This document shows, one piece after another, positions 40,658 to 48,079 of a DNA stretch of 64,000 bases. The stretch is from Synechococcus sp. AG-686-F08. GTDB lineage: Bacteria; Cyanobacteriota; Cyanobacteriia; PCC-6307; Cyanobiaceae. Under the pieces are notes generated by a model. That model searched no databases. It saw only the letters and a list, made by a program, of their open reading frames with translations, and was not told where the DNA came from. The DNA lies in NCBI GenBank assembly GCA_003210315.1, contig QCVQ01000005.1, positions 1-64,000 on the forward strand. The letters are read 5' to 3'. The translations under genes and the position numbers were made by a program. The first letter of the stretch is position 1, and each line of letters opens with the position of its first letter.

Positions 40658-41014
40658 TCATTCTGTTTGTTGTTCTGAATTGATCTCTATTAACTTGCGC
40701 TCTCGTAAATAGAGGAATAGTGGCCCTCCGCATGCGAAGGAAATACTGAAACTAATAATTAAGGCCACCCACCAGCCTTTGACTTGAAGTTTTCTTCCTT
40801 CGGTAATGATCCAAATGCTGAAGGCTGACGCAGCAATTAAAAGATCCCTGTTTAATGAGCGGGAGGCTGCATTGATATTGGCATCTTGGATAAATGTCTG
40901 AAGGTCAAATCCACCGCCTGGATTCATTTGCATGAATTCGAGATTGGCTTGCCAAGGAAGGATGGCTCCAAGGATTGCGAGCAAGAGGTAAATCCATGGA
41001 AGGAATTTATTCAT
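40658..41014 (-). CDS. DUF2834 family membrane protein
   Basis: A 118-residue protein with three hydrophobic helices (about 5-20, 56-72, 80-100). It matches the small DUF2834 family, seen in YLLLAILGAILPWQANLEF and FIQDANINAASRSLNRDLLI. The role is unknown. Its start overlaps the end of xseB by 8 bp, so it is the last gene of the exonuclease VII operon. Confidence 0.8.
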   Translation of the reverse strand: MNKFLPWIYLLLAILGAILPWQANLEFMQMNPGGGFDLQTFIQDANINAASRSLNRDLLIAASAFSIWIITEGRKLQVKGWWVALIISFSISFACGGPLFLYLRERKLIEINSEQQTE

Positions 41015-41291
41015 TGTTGCTCGTGTCGAGAGTGCACTCTTCCATAGTATTCGGATCGAGTTGGCGAACTGACTGTTCTACTTGACTGAGAAGCAAGTCA
41101 CAGCGATCGAGGTAGATCGAGGCACGGGCATGATTTCTTTGTAAATCCGCTAAGGGAACAGAATCGTCCTGTAATTGTCCGAGCAGTACATCAAGAGCCT
41201 GAAGAGCTTCTTCATAGCTGAGCTTGGAGGCATCCTCTTTCCATGTGTCTTGTTCCGATGTCTTTGCTTGTTCGGGCTTTTTGCGTGGCAT
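41007..41291 (-). CDS. xseB: Exodeoxyribonuclease VII small subunit
   Basis: A 94-residue protein. LSYEEALQALDVLLGQLQDDSVPL and the RCDLLLSQVEQSVRQLD end are the XseB helix pair that binds the large subunit. It has polar extensions at both ends compared with the 80-residue E. coli protein. It follows xseA by 5 bp. Confidence 0.92.
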   Translation of the reverse strand: MPRKKPEQAKTSEQDTWKEDASKLSYEEALQALDVLLGQLQDDSVPLADLQRNHARASIYLDRCDLLLSQVEQSVRQLDPNTMEECTLDTSNNE

Positions 41292-41296
41292 GGCAG

Positions 41297-42469
41297 TTAA
41301 TGAGATGTTTGGGAGTCAGATGTTTCAATCGCTTGAATGGTTTTGGTGATGGCCTGAATCACACCATCCTTGAGACGGATTTGAAGCTGTTCATTGAGGC
41401 TGATGTCATCAATGCTTTGAAGGGGATGGCCGTTGAGTGTGTTGAGCATTGCAAACCCCCGATTGAGCCATCGTTGGGGTGAAAGAGCACGCAACAATTG
41501 CTGTCGCTGTTGCCACTGATCTCGACGACGTTGCAGAGTGACAGCAGGCCGAAATGCCTGGAGTAGCAAATGTCGTTCCCTTAGCCGAGAGCTCGCTTGC
41601 TCTAATCGCCAGCGTTTGTACTCATTTAAGCGACTGCGTCTTTGCATGATGGTTTGTTGTGCCGACTCCTTGCTCGGCATCAGCGTGACCATGGCGGCTG
41701 TGGGCGTTGCAGCTCGATGGTCTGCCACAAGATCAGCAACGGTAAGGTCATCTTCATGCCCCAGTCCTGTCACCACTGGAAGAGGGAAGAATGCCAATTT
41801 TCTGCAAACCTCCGCATCATCAAAGACCATCAAATCTTCTCGGCTTCCTCCCCCGCGGGCGAGCACGATCGCGTCCAATCTGAGCTGATGATGTTGTTCT
41901 GCAAGGCGACTTAGAACCCCGCAAATGATCGGCGCGACCTCCCCTTGGACGGGGATCGGAACCACAAGAAGCTCGCACAAAGGCCATCGCTCTTGTGCGG
42001 TACGCAGCATGTCTGCCAGTGCTGAGCTTGGAACGCTTGTGAGCACGGCTAATCGTTGTGGGTAAGCCGGCAGCTTTCGACGCCGGCCGGGATCAATGAG
42101 GCCTTCCTCGAGCAACTGTGCTTTGACCGTTTCAAACCGTCGCAATACGGTGGTCAGGCTGGGCCTCATATCGAGAACCTGAACAGCAAGGCTCGCTCGT
42201 GCTGACCAGAAATTGAGCTTGCCAATCACGGTGACTCCGTCACCGTCGGCAGGAACAAAGTCCAATTGTTTTAATTTTGAAGCCCAGGCCACGGCAGTGA
42301 TGCTGGCTTCTCCATCACTCAAAGTGAACCAAAGATGGCCCTTTTTGACTTGAGGCCTCGATGCTGTTGCTTGGATCACAAACCGAGGAGCAAAACCCCG
42401 CTCCAACAGGACTCCAATCGCGTTGTTGAGTTCGCGGACGGAGTAGGTGGGAAGTGATTCAGCGCTCAA
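41297..42469 (-). CDS. xseA: Exodeoxyribonuclease VII large subunit
   Basis: A 390-residue subunit of the exonuclease that degrades single-stranded DNA in both directions. It has an N-terminal OB fold (YSVRELNNAIGVLLERGF, VKKGHLWFTLSDGEASITAV) and the catalytic core (LAVLTSVPSSALADMLRTA, IVLARGGGSREDLMVFDD, VVTGLGHEDDLTVADLVADHRAATPT). The start chosen is TTG at 42469. The reading frame stays open to 42517, but that part is occupied by the 58-aa membrane protein gene on the same strand, which ends 11 bp inside xseA. Confidence 0.92.
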   Translation of the reverse strand: MSAESLPTYSVRELNNAIGVLLERGFAPRFVIQATASRPQVKKGHLWFTLSDGEASITAVAWASKLKQLDFVPADGDGVTVIGKLNFWSARASLAVQVLDMRPSLTTVLRRFETVKAQLLEEGLIDPGRRRKLPAYPQRLAVLTSVPSSALADMLRTAQERWPLCELLVVPIPVQGEVAPIICGVLSRLAEQHHQLRLDAIVLARGGGSREDLMVFDDAEVCRKLAFFPLPVVTGLGHEDDLTVADLVADHRAATPTAAMVTLMPSKESAQQTIMQRRSRLNEYKRWRLEQASSRLRERHLLLQAFRPAVTLQRRRDQWQQRQQLLRALSPQRWLNRGFAMLNTLNGHPLQSIDDISLNEQLQIRLKDGVIQAITKTIQAIETSDSQTSH

Positions 42470-42635
42470 GACGTTGGTATGCCAATCCCCAATAAATGCA
42501 GACGATCCCAGAAACAATGCTCAGGATGATTCCCCACGTCTGGTGAACCTGCGTCAATCCGATGGCTAAGAAAACGAGCATGCTGCTCAGCAGCCTGGCG
42601 CCTTCACGGCGATTGCTAGCAAAGAAGGGAAGCAT
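42459..42635 (-). CDS. Small membrane protein upstream of xseA
   Basis: A 58-residue ORF that starts with ATG. It reads MLPFFASNRREGARLL then two hydrophobic helices (about 17-28 and 34-52) and ends with a basic AYQRLER. It overlaps the xseA start by 11 bp in another frame, which is typical of coupled translation and supports a real gene. I know no family for it. It is separated from the hli gene by a terminator. Confidence 0.6.
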   Translation of the reverse strand: MLPFFASNRREGARLLSSMLVFLAIGLTQVHQTWGIILSIVSGIVCIYWGLAYQRLER

Positions 42636-42683
42636 TGCTAACGGGCGAATTTATCCAGTTTGGCTTAATGGGTGGTTTCCATA

Positions 42684-42713
42684 AAAAAACCCACCATTTA
42701 GCTGGTGGGTTAA
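42684..42713 (-). terminator. Rho-independent terminator of the hli gene
   Basis: On the minus strand, AACCCACCA and TGGTGGGTT form a 9-bp stem with a six-base loop (GCTAAA) and are followed by a T run (42690-42684). It lies 33 bp after the hli stop. Confidence 0.85.
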
Positions 42714-42745
42714 AAGGACAGGACTCGGTCCCAGCGTCGAAAGGA

Positions 42746-42889
42746 TCAACCGAGGCCGACTTGAGTAAGGATGCCTTGACCGGTGAGAAGCTCAGTGCCC
42801 AGGCCGATGACGAAACCAAGCATGGCAAGACGGCCATTCCAGGTTTCAGCGAAATTAACGAAGCCAAAGCGGGGTGCGTTGTCAGACAT
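42746..42889 (-). CDS. hli: High-light-inducible protein (Hli/SCP)
   Basis: A 47-residue single-helix protein of the LHC-like family. The chlorophyll-binding motif ETWNGRLAMLGFVIG (about residues 15-29) is intact, preceded by PRFGFVNFAE, and the end is GQGILTQVGLG. Such proteins bind chlorophyll and carotenoid, protect newly made chlorophyll and are induced by strong light. The gene is monocistronic with its own terminator. It has about 88 bp for a promoter before hrpB. Confidence 0.95.
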   Translation of the reverse strand: MSDNAPRFGFVNFAETWNGRLAMLGFVIGLGTELLTGQGILTQVGLG

Positions 42890-42977
42890 GTGAAACTCCA
42901 ATACCCCCACATCTTAACAAACCGTAGCGTTCTCTTGCCTGTCCCTTTGGATACATTTAGGGCGATCGGGAAGCGCT

Positions 42978-45542
42978 TCAGGGGCGGGCTTTTCTTTTTG
43001 CCGTGGGCTCTGCCTTCGCTGGATCCTCTGGCCATGGATGCTTGGGATAGCGACCGCGCATCACCTTTCTCACCTCTTGGTAGCTGCCCTGCCAAAACCC
43101 AGAGAGGTCGCGGGTGCGTTGAAGTGGGCGTCCCGCGGGCGATAACAATTCAATAGTTACGGGGAGCTGGCCATTCAAAACAGCAGGTCCCTTAAGGCTG
43201 CCAAACATTTCTTGCAGCTTGACTGACAGCACAATGTCGTCATTTTGATAATTCAGTGCTGCGTTGCGCCCTGATGGGATTTTGATCTGCGTTGGTAAGA
43301 GCTGATCGAGTTGCTGCCTGTTCGACCAAGCGAGATCACCCCAAAGGGCTTCGATCAGTTGCTCTTCCTTGACGTCGTCCCAGCTTCTGCAACCCATCAA
43401 AGTGTCTCCAATCCAAGTATTGGGATGATTCTCCAGGTGTTGGAGAGTGCGTAGCGGCCACGGGGCTCCCAACCGTTGGTGGGCCAGAGCGAGCCGACTG
43501 CGAAGTTGCTCTGTGCGCGGGCTCCAGGGAAGTGCAGATATCCCGTCCTTGCTCAGTTGCTTGATCAAGACATCCCGACATTGTTCGCAAGACGGCTGTA
43601 GTTGGGCCTGTCGCTCGAGTTCCAGCGCACCAAGTTGCAAGACCCGTTCCGCTCTGACCCGCTTGGTTTGCTCGTCCCAAAGCACCCGCTCTTGCCAGTG
43701 ACCGTTCTGATCTGCAAGGTCCTTAACCCATTGATGTGTCAGGGGGAGGGCCAGTCGGATCTTGGCTCTCGTGTCACCGAGGTCGAGCTGTGCAATGGCA
43801 AGTGCCTCGGCGCCATCGAGCGGATCGCTCACCTGTAAAGCCGCACCGCGGCCTTGACGAAGCAAAAATTGTCCGCGTTGTCCCGGACGTGCCACTGCAA
43901 TCCATTCTGGAAAAGCTGTTGCAACCAGCTGCGCTGCAATTTGCTCGTCTGTGGCTTCGATGCCTTGGGGCTTTTGTTCCGGCTCGAATTGATCTAATTG
44001 TTGGAGCCATCGACGGCTCTGATCGGCGACTGTTTTAAGGCGATCAGCTGCTGCACGATCCCCTGCAATTCGCGCTGAGTTTCGGTTGTTGCGGAGAAAG
44101 AGCATGCGAGACCAAAGGTCACTGCCGTGGTTGTGCTGGCTTAAGAGATCGCGCTCATTGAGGATGGCGGCGAGATCGGCTCCTAGTTGCGCTCGCCCTA
44201 AGGCACGCGCTTGCAGCAGAAGCAAGCCCAGGCGTGGATGGGCACCAAATCGAGCCAACGTTTGCCCGGTGTTCGTGGGGCGTCCCTCTGCATTCAGAGC
44301 TCCTAGCGCAAGCAATTGCCGGCGGCCTTCCTGAAGTGAGGCCCTCGGAGGGGGCTCGAGCCAAGGCAAGGATTCGCCTAAACCAGCGCCCCAGAGCGCG
44401 AGATCCAGCACGGTGGGTTGGGGGTCAGCTCGCTGCAACTCAGGAATGTCGTGGGCTGGCCTTCGTTGCTGTTCGGCGGGAGACCAAAGCCTGATGCAAC
44501 GACCGGCGGTTTGGCGTCCAGCGCGGCCTCTCCGTTGATCAGCACTGGCCCGACTAGCTGGCACGGTGATCAGTCCCTCCATTCCGGTACCAGGATCAAA
44601 ATGGGTGTGCCGGGTGAGTCCGCAATCGATCACGAGGCGAACACCGTCCAGAGTGAGCGAACTTTCGGCGATGGACGTTGCCAAAACCACCCGTCCGTCG
44701 TGCTCGTGGTTGCAAGGCTTTAGGGCCCGCCCCTGCTCAGCGAGCGATTGCCTTCCATGCAAAGCGATGATCTCCCAACGGTTCAGCAGACTTGATTTGA
44801 GCAAGCGTTGCCGAGAGCGTTCGATCTCTCGTAATCCAGGCAGGAAGACCAACACCGTGGACGGATGATCGCCACCATCTTGTGGCGTTCGCAGGTGGGT
44901 TAACTCCTGCTCAATTGCTCGTAAAACCCGGCCTTCGAGAGGTTCATTCGGGCGGGGCGGGAGGTGTTGCGTGTCCACAGGGAAGGCCTTCCCTTCGCTC
45001 ATGAGGACTTGGGCATGAGGCAATTGGGCGCGCAGATTGGTGAGATCCAGCGTGGCCGACATCAGCAGTAGGCAGAGATCTGGCCTGAGTAATTCCTGTG
45101 CTTCCCGAACCAATGCAAGCGCTAGCTCACTGTTTCGACTGCGCTCATGGAATTCATCAAAGATCACGCAGTTAATCCCTGTGAGCTCGGGATCGTTTTG
45201 GAGTCGACGCAGGAAGAGCCCATCCGTCATCGCTTCGATCCGCGTGCGAGAGGAGCGCTTGTGCTCGTGCCGCACGGAATAGCCCACGCGCTCTCCAAGT
45301 GGTTCTTTCAGGCTGACGGCGAGCCTGGTTGCTGCAGCCCTCGCGGCAAGTCGCCTGGGCTCAAGCATTAGAGAGCGACCAGGCAGTGGCTCTGTCCCTG
45401 CAATTTCTCCAAGAAGGGCCAAGGGAACCCGGGTTGTTTTTCCAGCACCCGGCGGTGATTGCAATAACACCGTGGCGCCTGGAACAAGACTGGCGCGCAG
45501 CCTTGGCAATAAGGGATCAATCGGGAACTCGCCCAATAACAT
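42978..45542 (-). CDS. hrpB: ATP-dependent helicase HrpB
   Basis: An 854-residue DEAH-type helicase. Walker A is LLQSPPGAGKTTRVPLALLG (about residues 26-45), the Walker B box is DEFHERS, motif III SATLD, then STVLVFLPGLREIERSR, motif VI-type QRRGRAGR, and the HrpB-specific C-terminal domain. Known in E. coli and many bacteria, its substrate RNA is unclear. It stands alone at this locus, with the 34-aa ORF just upstream on the same strand. Confidence 0.95.
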   Translation of the reverse strand: MLLGEFPIDPLLPRLRASLVPGATVLLQSPPGAGKTTRVPLALLGEIAGTEPLPGRSLMLEPRRLAARAAATRLAVSLKEPLGERVGYSVRHEHKRSSRTRIEAMTDGLFLRRLQNDPELTGINCVIFDEFHERSRNSELALALVREAQELLRPDLCLLLMSATLDLTNLRAQLPHAQVLMSEGKAFPVDTQHLPPRPNEPLEGRVLRAIEQELTHLRTPQDGGDHPSTVLVFLPGLREIERSRQRLLKSSLLNRWEIIALHGRQSLAEQGRALKPCNHEHDGRVVLATSIAESSLTLDGVRLVIDCGLTRHTHFDPGTGMEGLITVPASRASADQRRGRAGRQTAGRCIRLWSPAEQQRRPAHDIPELQRADPQPTVLDLALWGAGLGESLPWLEPPPRASLQEGRRQLLALGALNAEGRPTNTGQTLARFGAHPRLGLLLLQARALGRAQLGADLAAILNERDLLSQHNHGSDLWSRMLFLRNNRNSARIAGDRAAADRLKTVADQSRRWLQQLDQFEPEQKPQGIEATDEQIAAQLVATAFPEWIAVARPGQRGQFLLRQGRGAALQVSDPLDGAEALAIAQLDLGDTRAKIRLALPLTHQWVKDLADQNGHWQERVLWDEQTKRVRAERVLQLGALELERQAQLQPSCEQCRDVLIKQLSKDGISALPWSPRTEQLRSRLALAHQRLGAPWPLRTLQHLENHPNTWIGDTLMGCRSWDDVKEEQLIEALWGDLAWSNRQQLDQLLPTQIKIPSGRNAALNYQNDDIVLSVKLQEMFGSLKGPAVLNGQLPVTIELLSPAGRPLQRTRDLSGFWQGSYQEVRKVMRGRYPKHPWPEDPAKAEPTAKRKARP

Positions 45543-45548
45543 TCGCCC

Positions 45549-45653
45549 TTAGCTGAAAAGGTTGATCATCCCAACGAGCAAGATGCTGCTGAGGGCTCCA
45601 AAGGCAGCCAAGAGGCGCACCAGTGGACCAAAGCGAACAGGAATAGAGGCCAA
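45549..45653 (-). CDS. Possible 34-residue single-helix protein
   Basis: An ORF starting TTG with a good AAGGA Shine-Dalgarno 7 bp upstream. It has a short basic start (ASIPVRFGPLVRLL) and one hydrophobic helix (AAFGALSSILLVGMINLF). The size and layout are those of small thylakoid subunits, but it matches no family I know. It ends 6 bp before the hrpB start. It may be chance. Confidence 0.4.
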   Translation of the reverse strand: MASIPVRFGPLVRLLAAFGALSSILLVGMINLFS

Positions 45654-45753
45654 GAAGAAATCCTTAAGGCCGGATTGGATTCATTTTTAGCTGAGCTCAG
45701 GGAGGATTCTCACTCCCTGTTTGCAGTGCTTCACAACTTCCCCAAAACTGGTG

Positions 45754-46137
45754 TCAGCGAATGTGACGTGCTCCATCAACCGGGTGGTATTCCTCCCCCG
45801 TGAGTTCCTCGTAAACAATGGCGGGGAGCCCTGTTTCGAACATTGTTTGAAGTGCCTCTTTTAGATAGGGGTTCCAGCCCCCAGTGCTGACATCGCCATG
45901 ACGCACGGTCCAGTCCCAGGTGCCCTGTAGGTCTCGTGGAATGCGGCCTTCCCGATCGCGGCGCGCCACTAGATCTAACGATTCCACCAATCCCACTTGA
46001 ATGGGGTCTTTCCCATAGGCAGGAGTCAGGCTGAGCTCAAGCCGCACAGGATCTTCCTTCAACAGCCGTAAGCGGAAGCGGGGCGGCAGTTTCACGGATT
46101 TGATTACCGCAGCCACAATCCGTGTTCGTTGATCCAC
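45754..46137 (-). CDS. Conserved cyanobacterial protein, function unknown
   Basis: A 127-residue soluble protein. It is basic in the first half (TRIVAAVIKSVKLPPRFRLRLL) and acidic at the end (EELTGEEYHPVDG). The middle TWDWTVRHGDVSTGGWNPYL is unusual in its Trp content. No domain is recognised. It starts with ATG, 57 bp after the DUF2973 gene on the same strand. Confidence 0.65.
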   Translation of the reverse strand: MDQRTRIVAAVIKSVKLPPRFRLRLLKEDPVRLELSLTPAYGKDPIQVGLVESLDLVARRDREGRIPRDLQGTWDWTVRHGDVSTGGWNPYLKEALQTMFETGLPAIVYEELTGEEYHPVDGARHIR

Positions 46138-46194
46138 CTAGGAGTCCCCTCTACGAGTCAATCGGACAACTCAAGCAGTTGCCATTAACCCAAC

Positions 46195-46452
46195 CTATTC
46201 ACCGGGGTTCGAAGTTGGATTTGGCGATTCACTATCGCCGCCAAATCGCACAGTCAAAAGATCCTCTTCCGTGAGGCGTCCTTCCCCATCAAGGAGCTCT
46301 GGATGAATCGTAAGGCGACCTGTCCGGTCGACCTTCTCCTCCAAAAATGGTTTGCCGGCAGCATTAAACCCGCGTCCCATCACGCGAAAGGCTTGCCACA
46401 ACAGGACGACGAAGATCAGTCCATAGACGAGGGGAAACAGGCTGCTGAGCAT
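46195..46452 (-). CDS. DUF2973 family small membrane protein
   Basis: An 85-residue protein with one hydrophobic helix at the start (LFPLVYGLIFVVLLWQAF) and a soluble tail with DRTGRLTIHPELLD and LTEEDLLTVRFGG. This is the DUF2973 family of cyanobacteria, function unknown. I chose the ATG at 46452; another ATG three codons upstream is open. It is divergent from the HtrA gene. Confidence 0.8.
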   Translation of the reverse strand: MLSSLFPLVYGLIFVVLLWQAFRVMGRGFNAAGKPFLEEKVDRTGRLTIHPELLDGEGRLTEEDLLTVRFGGDSESPNPTSNPGE

Positions 46453-46639
46453 GGCAATCACCGCAGAGCTCGGAGATGGGCCGAACCATCTATCTCATCA
46501 TCGCTCCTTTTGGACAAAGGGCGTTGATTTGGCTGACCCTGGTCGCATCCAGTCATGAAATCGCCGGAAATGGGTCTGTTCTTGTAGGGATTCACTGCCT
46601 ACGGTCACGGTGAATCACCACATTGATGAAATCGCGGCC

Positions 46640-47758
46640 ATGGCGGTGTCTAATTCTTTGCTCCCATTGGTTTGCGCTGGTGCGTTGACGTTTCCCGGAA
46701 TGCTGATGCAACCGCCGCGAGCCTTCGCAGCTACTGCACCGGCCGTTGCACCGAAGTCGTTTGTTGCGCAGGCGGTCGCACGCAGCGGACCGGCTGTTGT
46801 CACGCTTGAAACGCAGCGAACTGTCAGGACGGCAGGAGGAACTGGACTGCCTCGGAGCTTGATGGCGGATCCATTCCTGCGCCGTTTTTTTGGAATGCAA
46901 TCTCAATCAGCTCCGCGTTCAAGAGTTGAGCGTGGGCAGGGCAGTGGCGTGATTTTTGATGAACAAGGCCTAGTGCTAACCAACGCTCATGTTGTGGAGA
47001 ATGCGGATCGCGTCATGGTGGGACTGCCTGATGGCAGACGTGTCGCTGGTCGGGTGATTGGACAAGACTCGCTGACCGACTTGGCAGTGGTGCAGTTGGA
47101 AACAAAAGGGCCATGGCCTACGGCTCCCCTGGGCAACTCAGACCGTCTTCAGGTGGGGGATTGGGCTATCGCTGTGGGAAATCCCTTTGGCCTTGAGAAC
47201 ACAGTAACGATGGGGATTGTCAGCAATCTCAATCGCAACATGTCACAACTGGGAATCTCAGGAAAGCGTCTTGATCTCATCCAGACAGACGCTGCGATTA
47301 ACCCTGGTAATTCGGGTGGCCCGTTGTTGAACGCCCGTGGTGATGTGATTGGAATCAATACCCTCGTGCGCTCAGGTCCAGGGGCTGGTCTCGGCTTTGC
47401 AATCCCTATTAATCGGGCACGGTCAATCGCCAGTCAGCTCGTCAAGCAGGGAAGGGCGAGTCACCCCATGGTGGGTGTGGGGCTTTCAACGGTTCCTGCT
47501 CCCAGACCAGGTTCGACTGCTCCCCCCGGAGCTGTGATTCGATCAGTCGTGCCAGGTGGACCGGCCGATCGTGGAAATTTGCAAGTCGACGATGTAATCG
47601 TTGCGATCGATGGTCAATCGATTAGCAATCCCGCAGAAGTTGTTTCGGCGATCGATCGACATGGAGTGGATCGACCCTTGAATCTGGAAGTCATGCGATC
47701 TGGTCAACGCATGACGCTTTCAATTACGCCCGTTGAGATGACATCTTTGCGTCGATAG
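46640..47758 (+). CDS. HtrA/Deg family serine protease
   Basis: A 372-residue periplasmic or lumenal protease of the HhoA type. A signal peptide (LLPLVCAGALTFPGML) is followed by a linker and the trypsin-like domain. The triad is His in LTNAHVVENA, Asp in DSLTDLAVVQ and Ser in NPGNSGGPLLN. One PDZ domain follows (IRSVVPGGPADRGNLQVDD). It removes damaged proteins under stress. I chose the ATG at 46640 at the start of the signal peptide; a GTG ten codons upstream is possible. Confidence 0.92.
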   Translation: MAVSNSLLPLVCAGALTFPGMLMQPPRAFAATAPAVAPKSFVAQAVARSGPAVVTLETQRTVRTAGGTGLPRSLMADPFLRRFFGMQSQSAPRSRVERGQGSGVIFDEQGLVLTNAHVVENADRVMVGLPDGRRVAGRVIGQDSLTDLAVVQLETKGPWPTAPLGNSDRLQVGDWAIAVGNPFGLENTVTMGIVSNLNRNMSQLGISGKRLDLIQTDAAINPGNSGGPLLNARGDVIGINTLVRSGPGAGLGFAIPINRARSIASQLVKQGRASHPMVGVGLSTVPAPRPGSTAPPGAVIRSVVPGGPADRGNLQVDDVIVAIDGQSISNPAEVVSAIDRHGVDRPLNLEVMRSGQRMTLSITPVEMTSLRR

Positions 47759-47776
47759 TCATCTCATATCTATTAT

Positions 47777-47911
47777 TTAGCCGTCTGTGTCTTTGAGTTG
47801 TTCTACGCAGCGTGTGATGCATTCCCCATCATCGAGGGAGCATGTTGTGATGCACTCAAAGTAGGTCTCCACCGCATCCCAGGTCTGTGCATGCTCAGCG
47901 CTTTCAGTCAT
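47777..47911 (-). CDS. Twin CX3C microprotein, function unknown
   Basis: A 44-residue acidic protein with two CX3C motifs (CITTC and CITRC) separated by SLDDGE, in the run AVETYFECITTC then ECITRCVEQL. The spacing suggests a helical hairpin held by two disulfides or a metal site. The start chosen is the ATG at 47911; an in-frame extension of 17 codons to 47962 is open. I recall related short proteins in picocyanobacteria but no function. It is convergent with the HtrA gene and 18 bp away. Confidence 0.6.
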   Translation of the reverse strand: MTESAEHAQTWDAVETYFECITTCSLDDGECITRCVEQLKDTDG

Positions 47912-48079
47912 TGACGAAGGTGCCCAAGCGGCAGTGACATGACGTGCTTGCGTGTTGTGCATGGCCGACCGGGGATCAGTGATGTCAGCCTATCCACACC
48001 GTCTGAACTGGTAAAGAGAAATGAGTCTTCCTGCCTAAACAAGTGTGAAGTTTCGTCTTGCGATCGCTGAGAAGCCCTG

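Noticed and set aside
42616-43156. Frames of 159 and 173 codons on the two strands around the Hli gene
   Set aside because: They cross the hli terminator and the 3' end of hrpB; the 47-codon Hli frame with its motif explains the region.
46476-46610. 44-aa plus-strand ORF upstream of the HtrA gene
   Set aside because: It has no Shine-Dalgarno and no recognisable hydrophobic or conserved pattern, and it occupies the promoter region of two divergent genes.
47777-47911. CP12 assignment for the small Cys protein
   Set aside because: Neither the AWD_VEEL motif nor the C-terminal CxxxPxxxEC pattern of CP12 is present.
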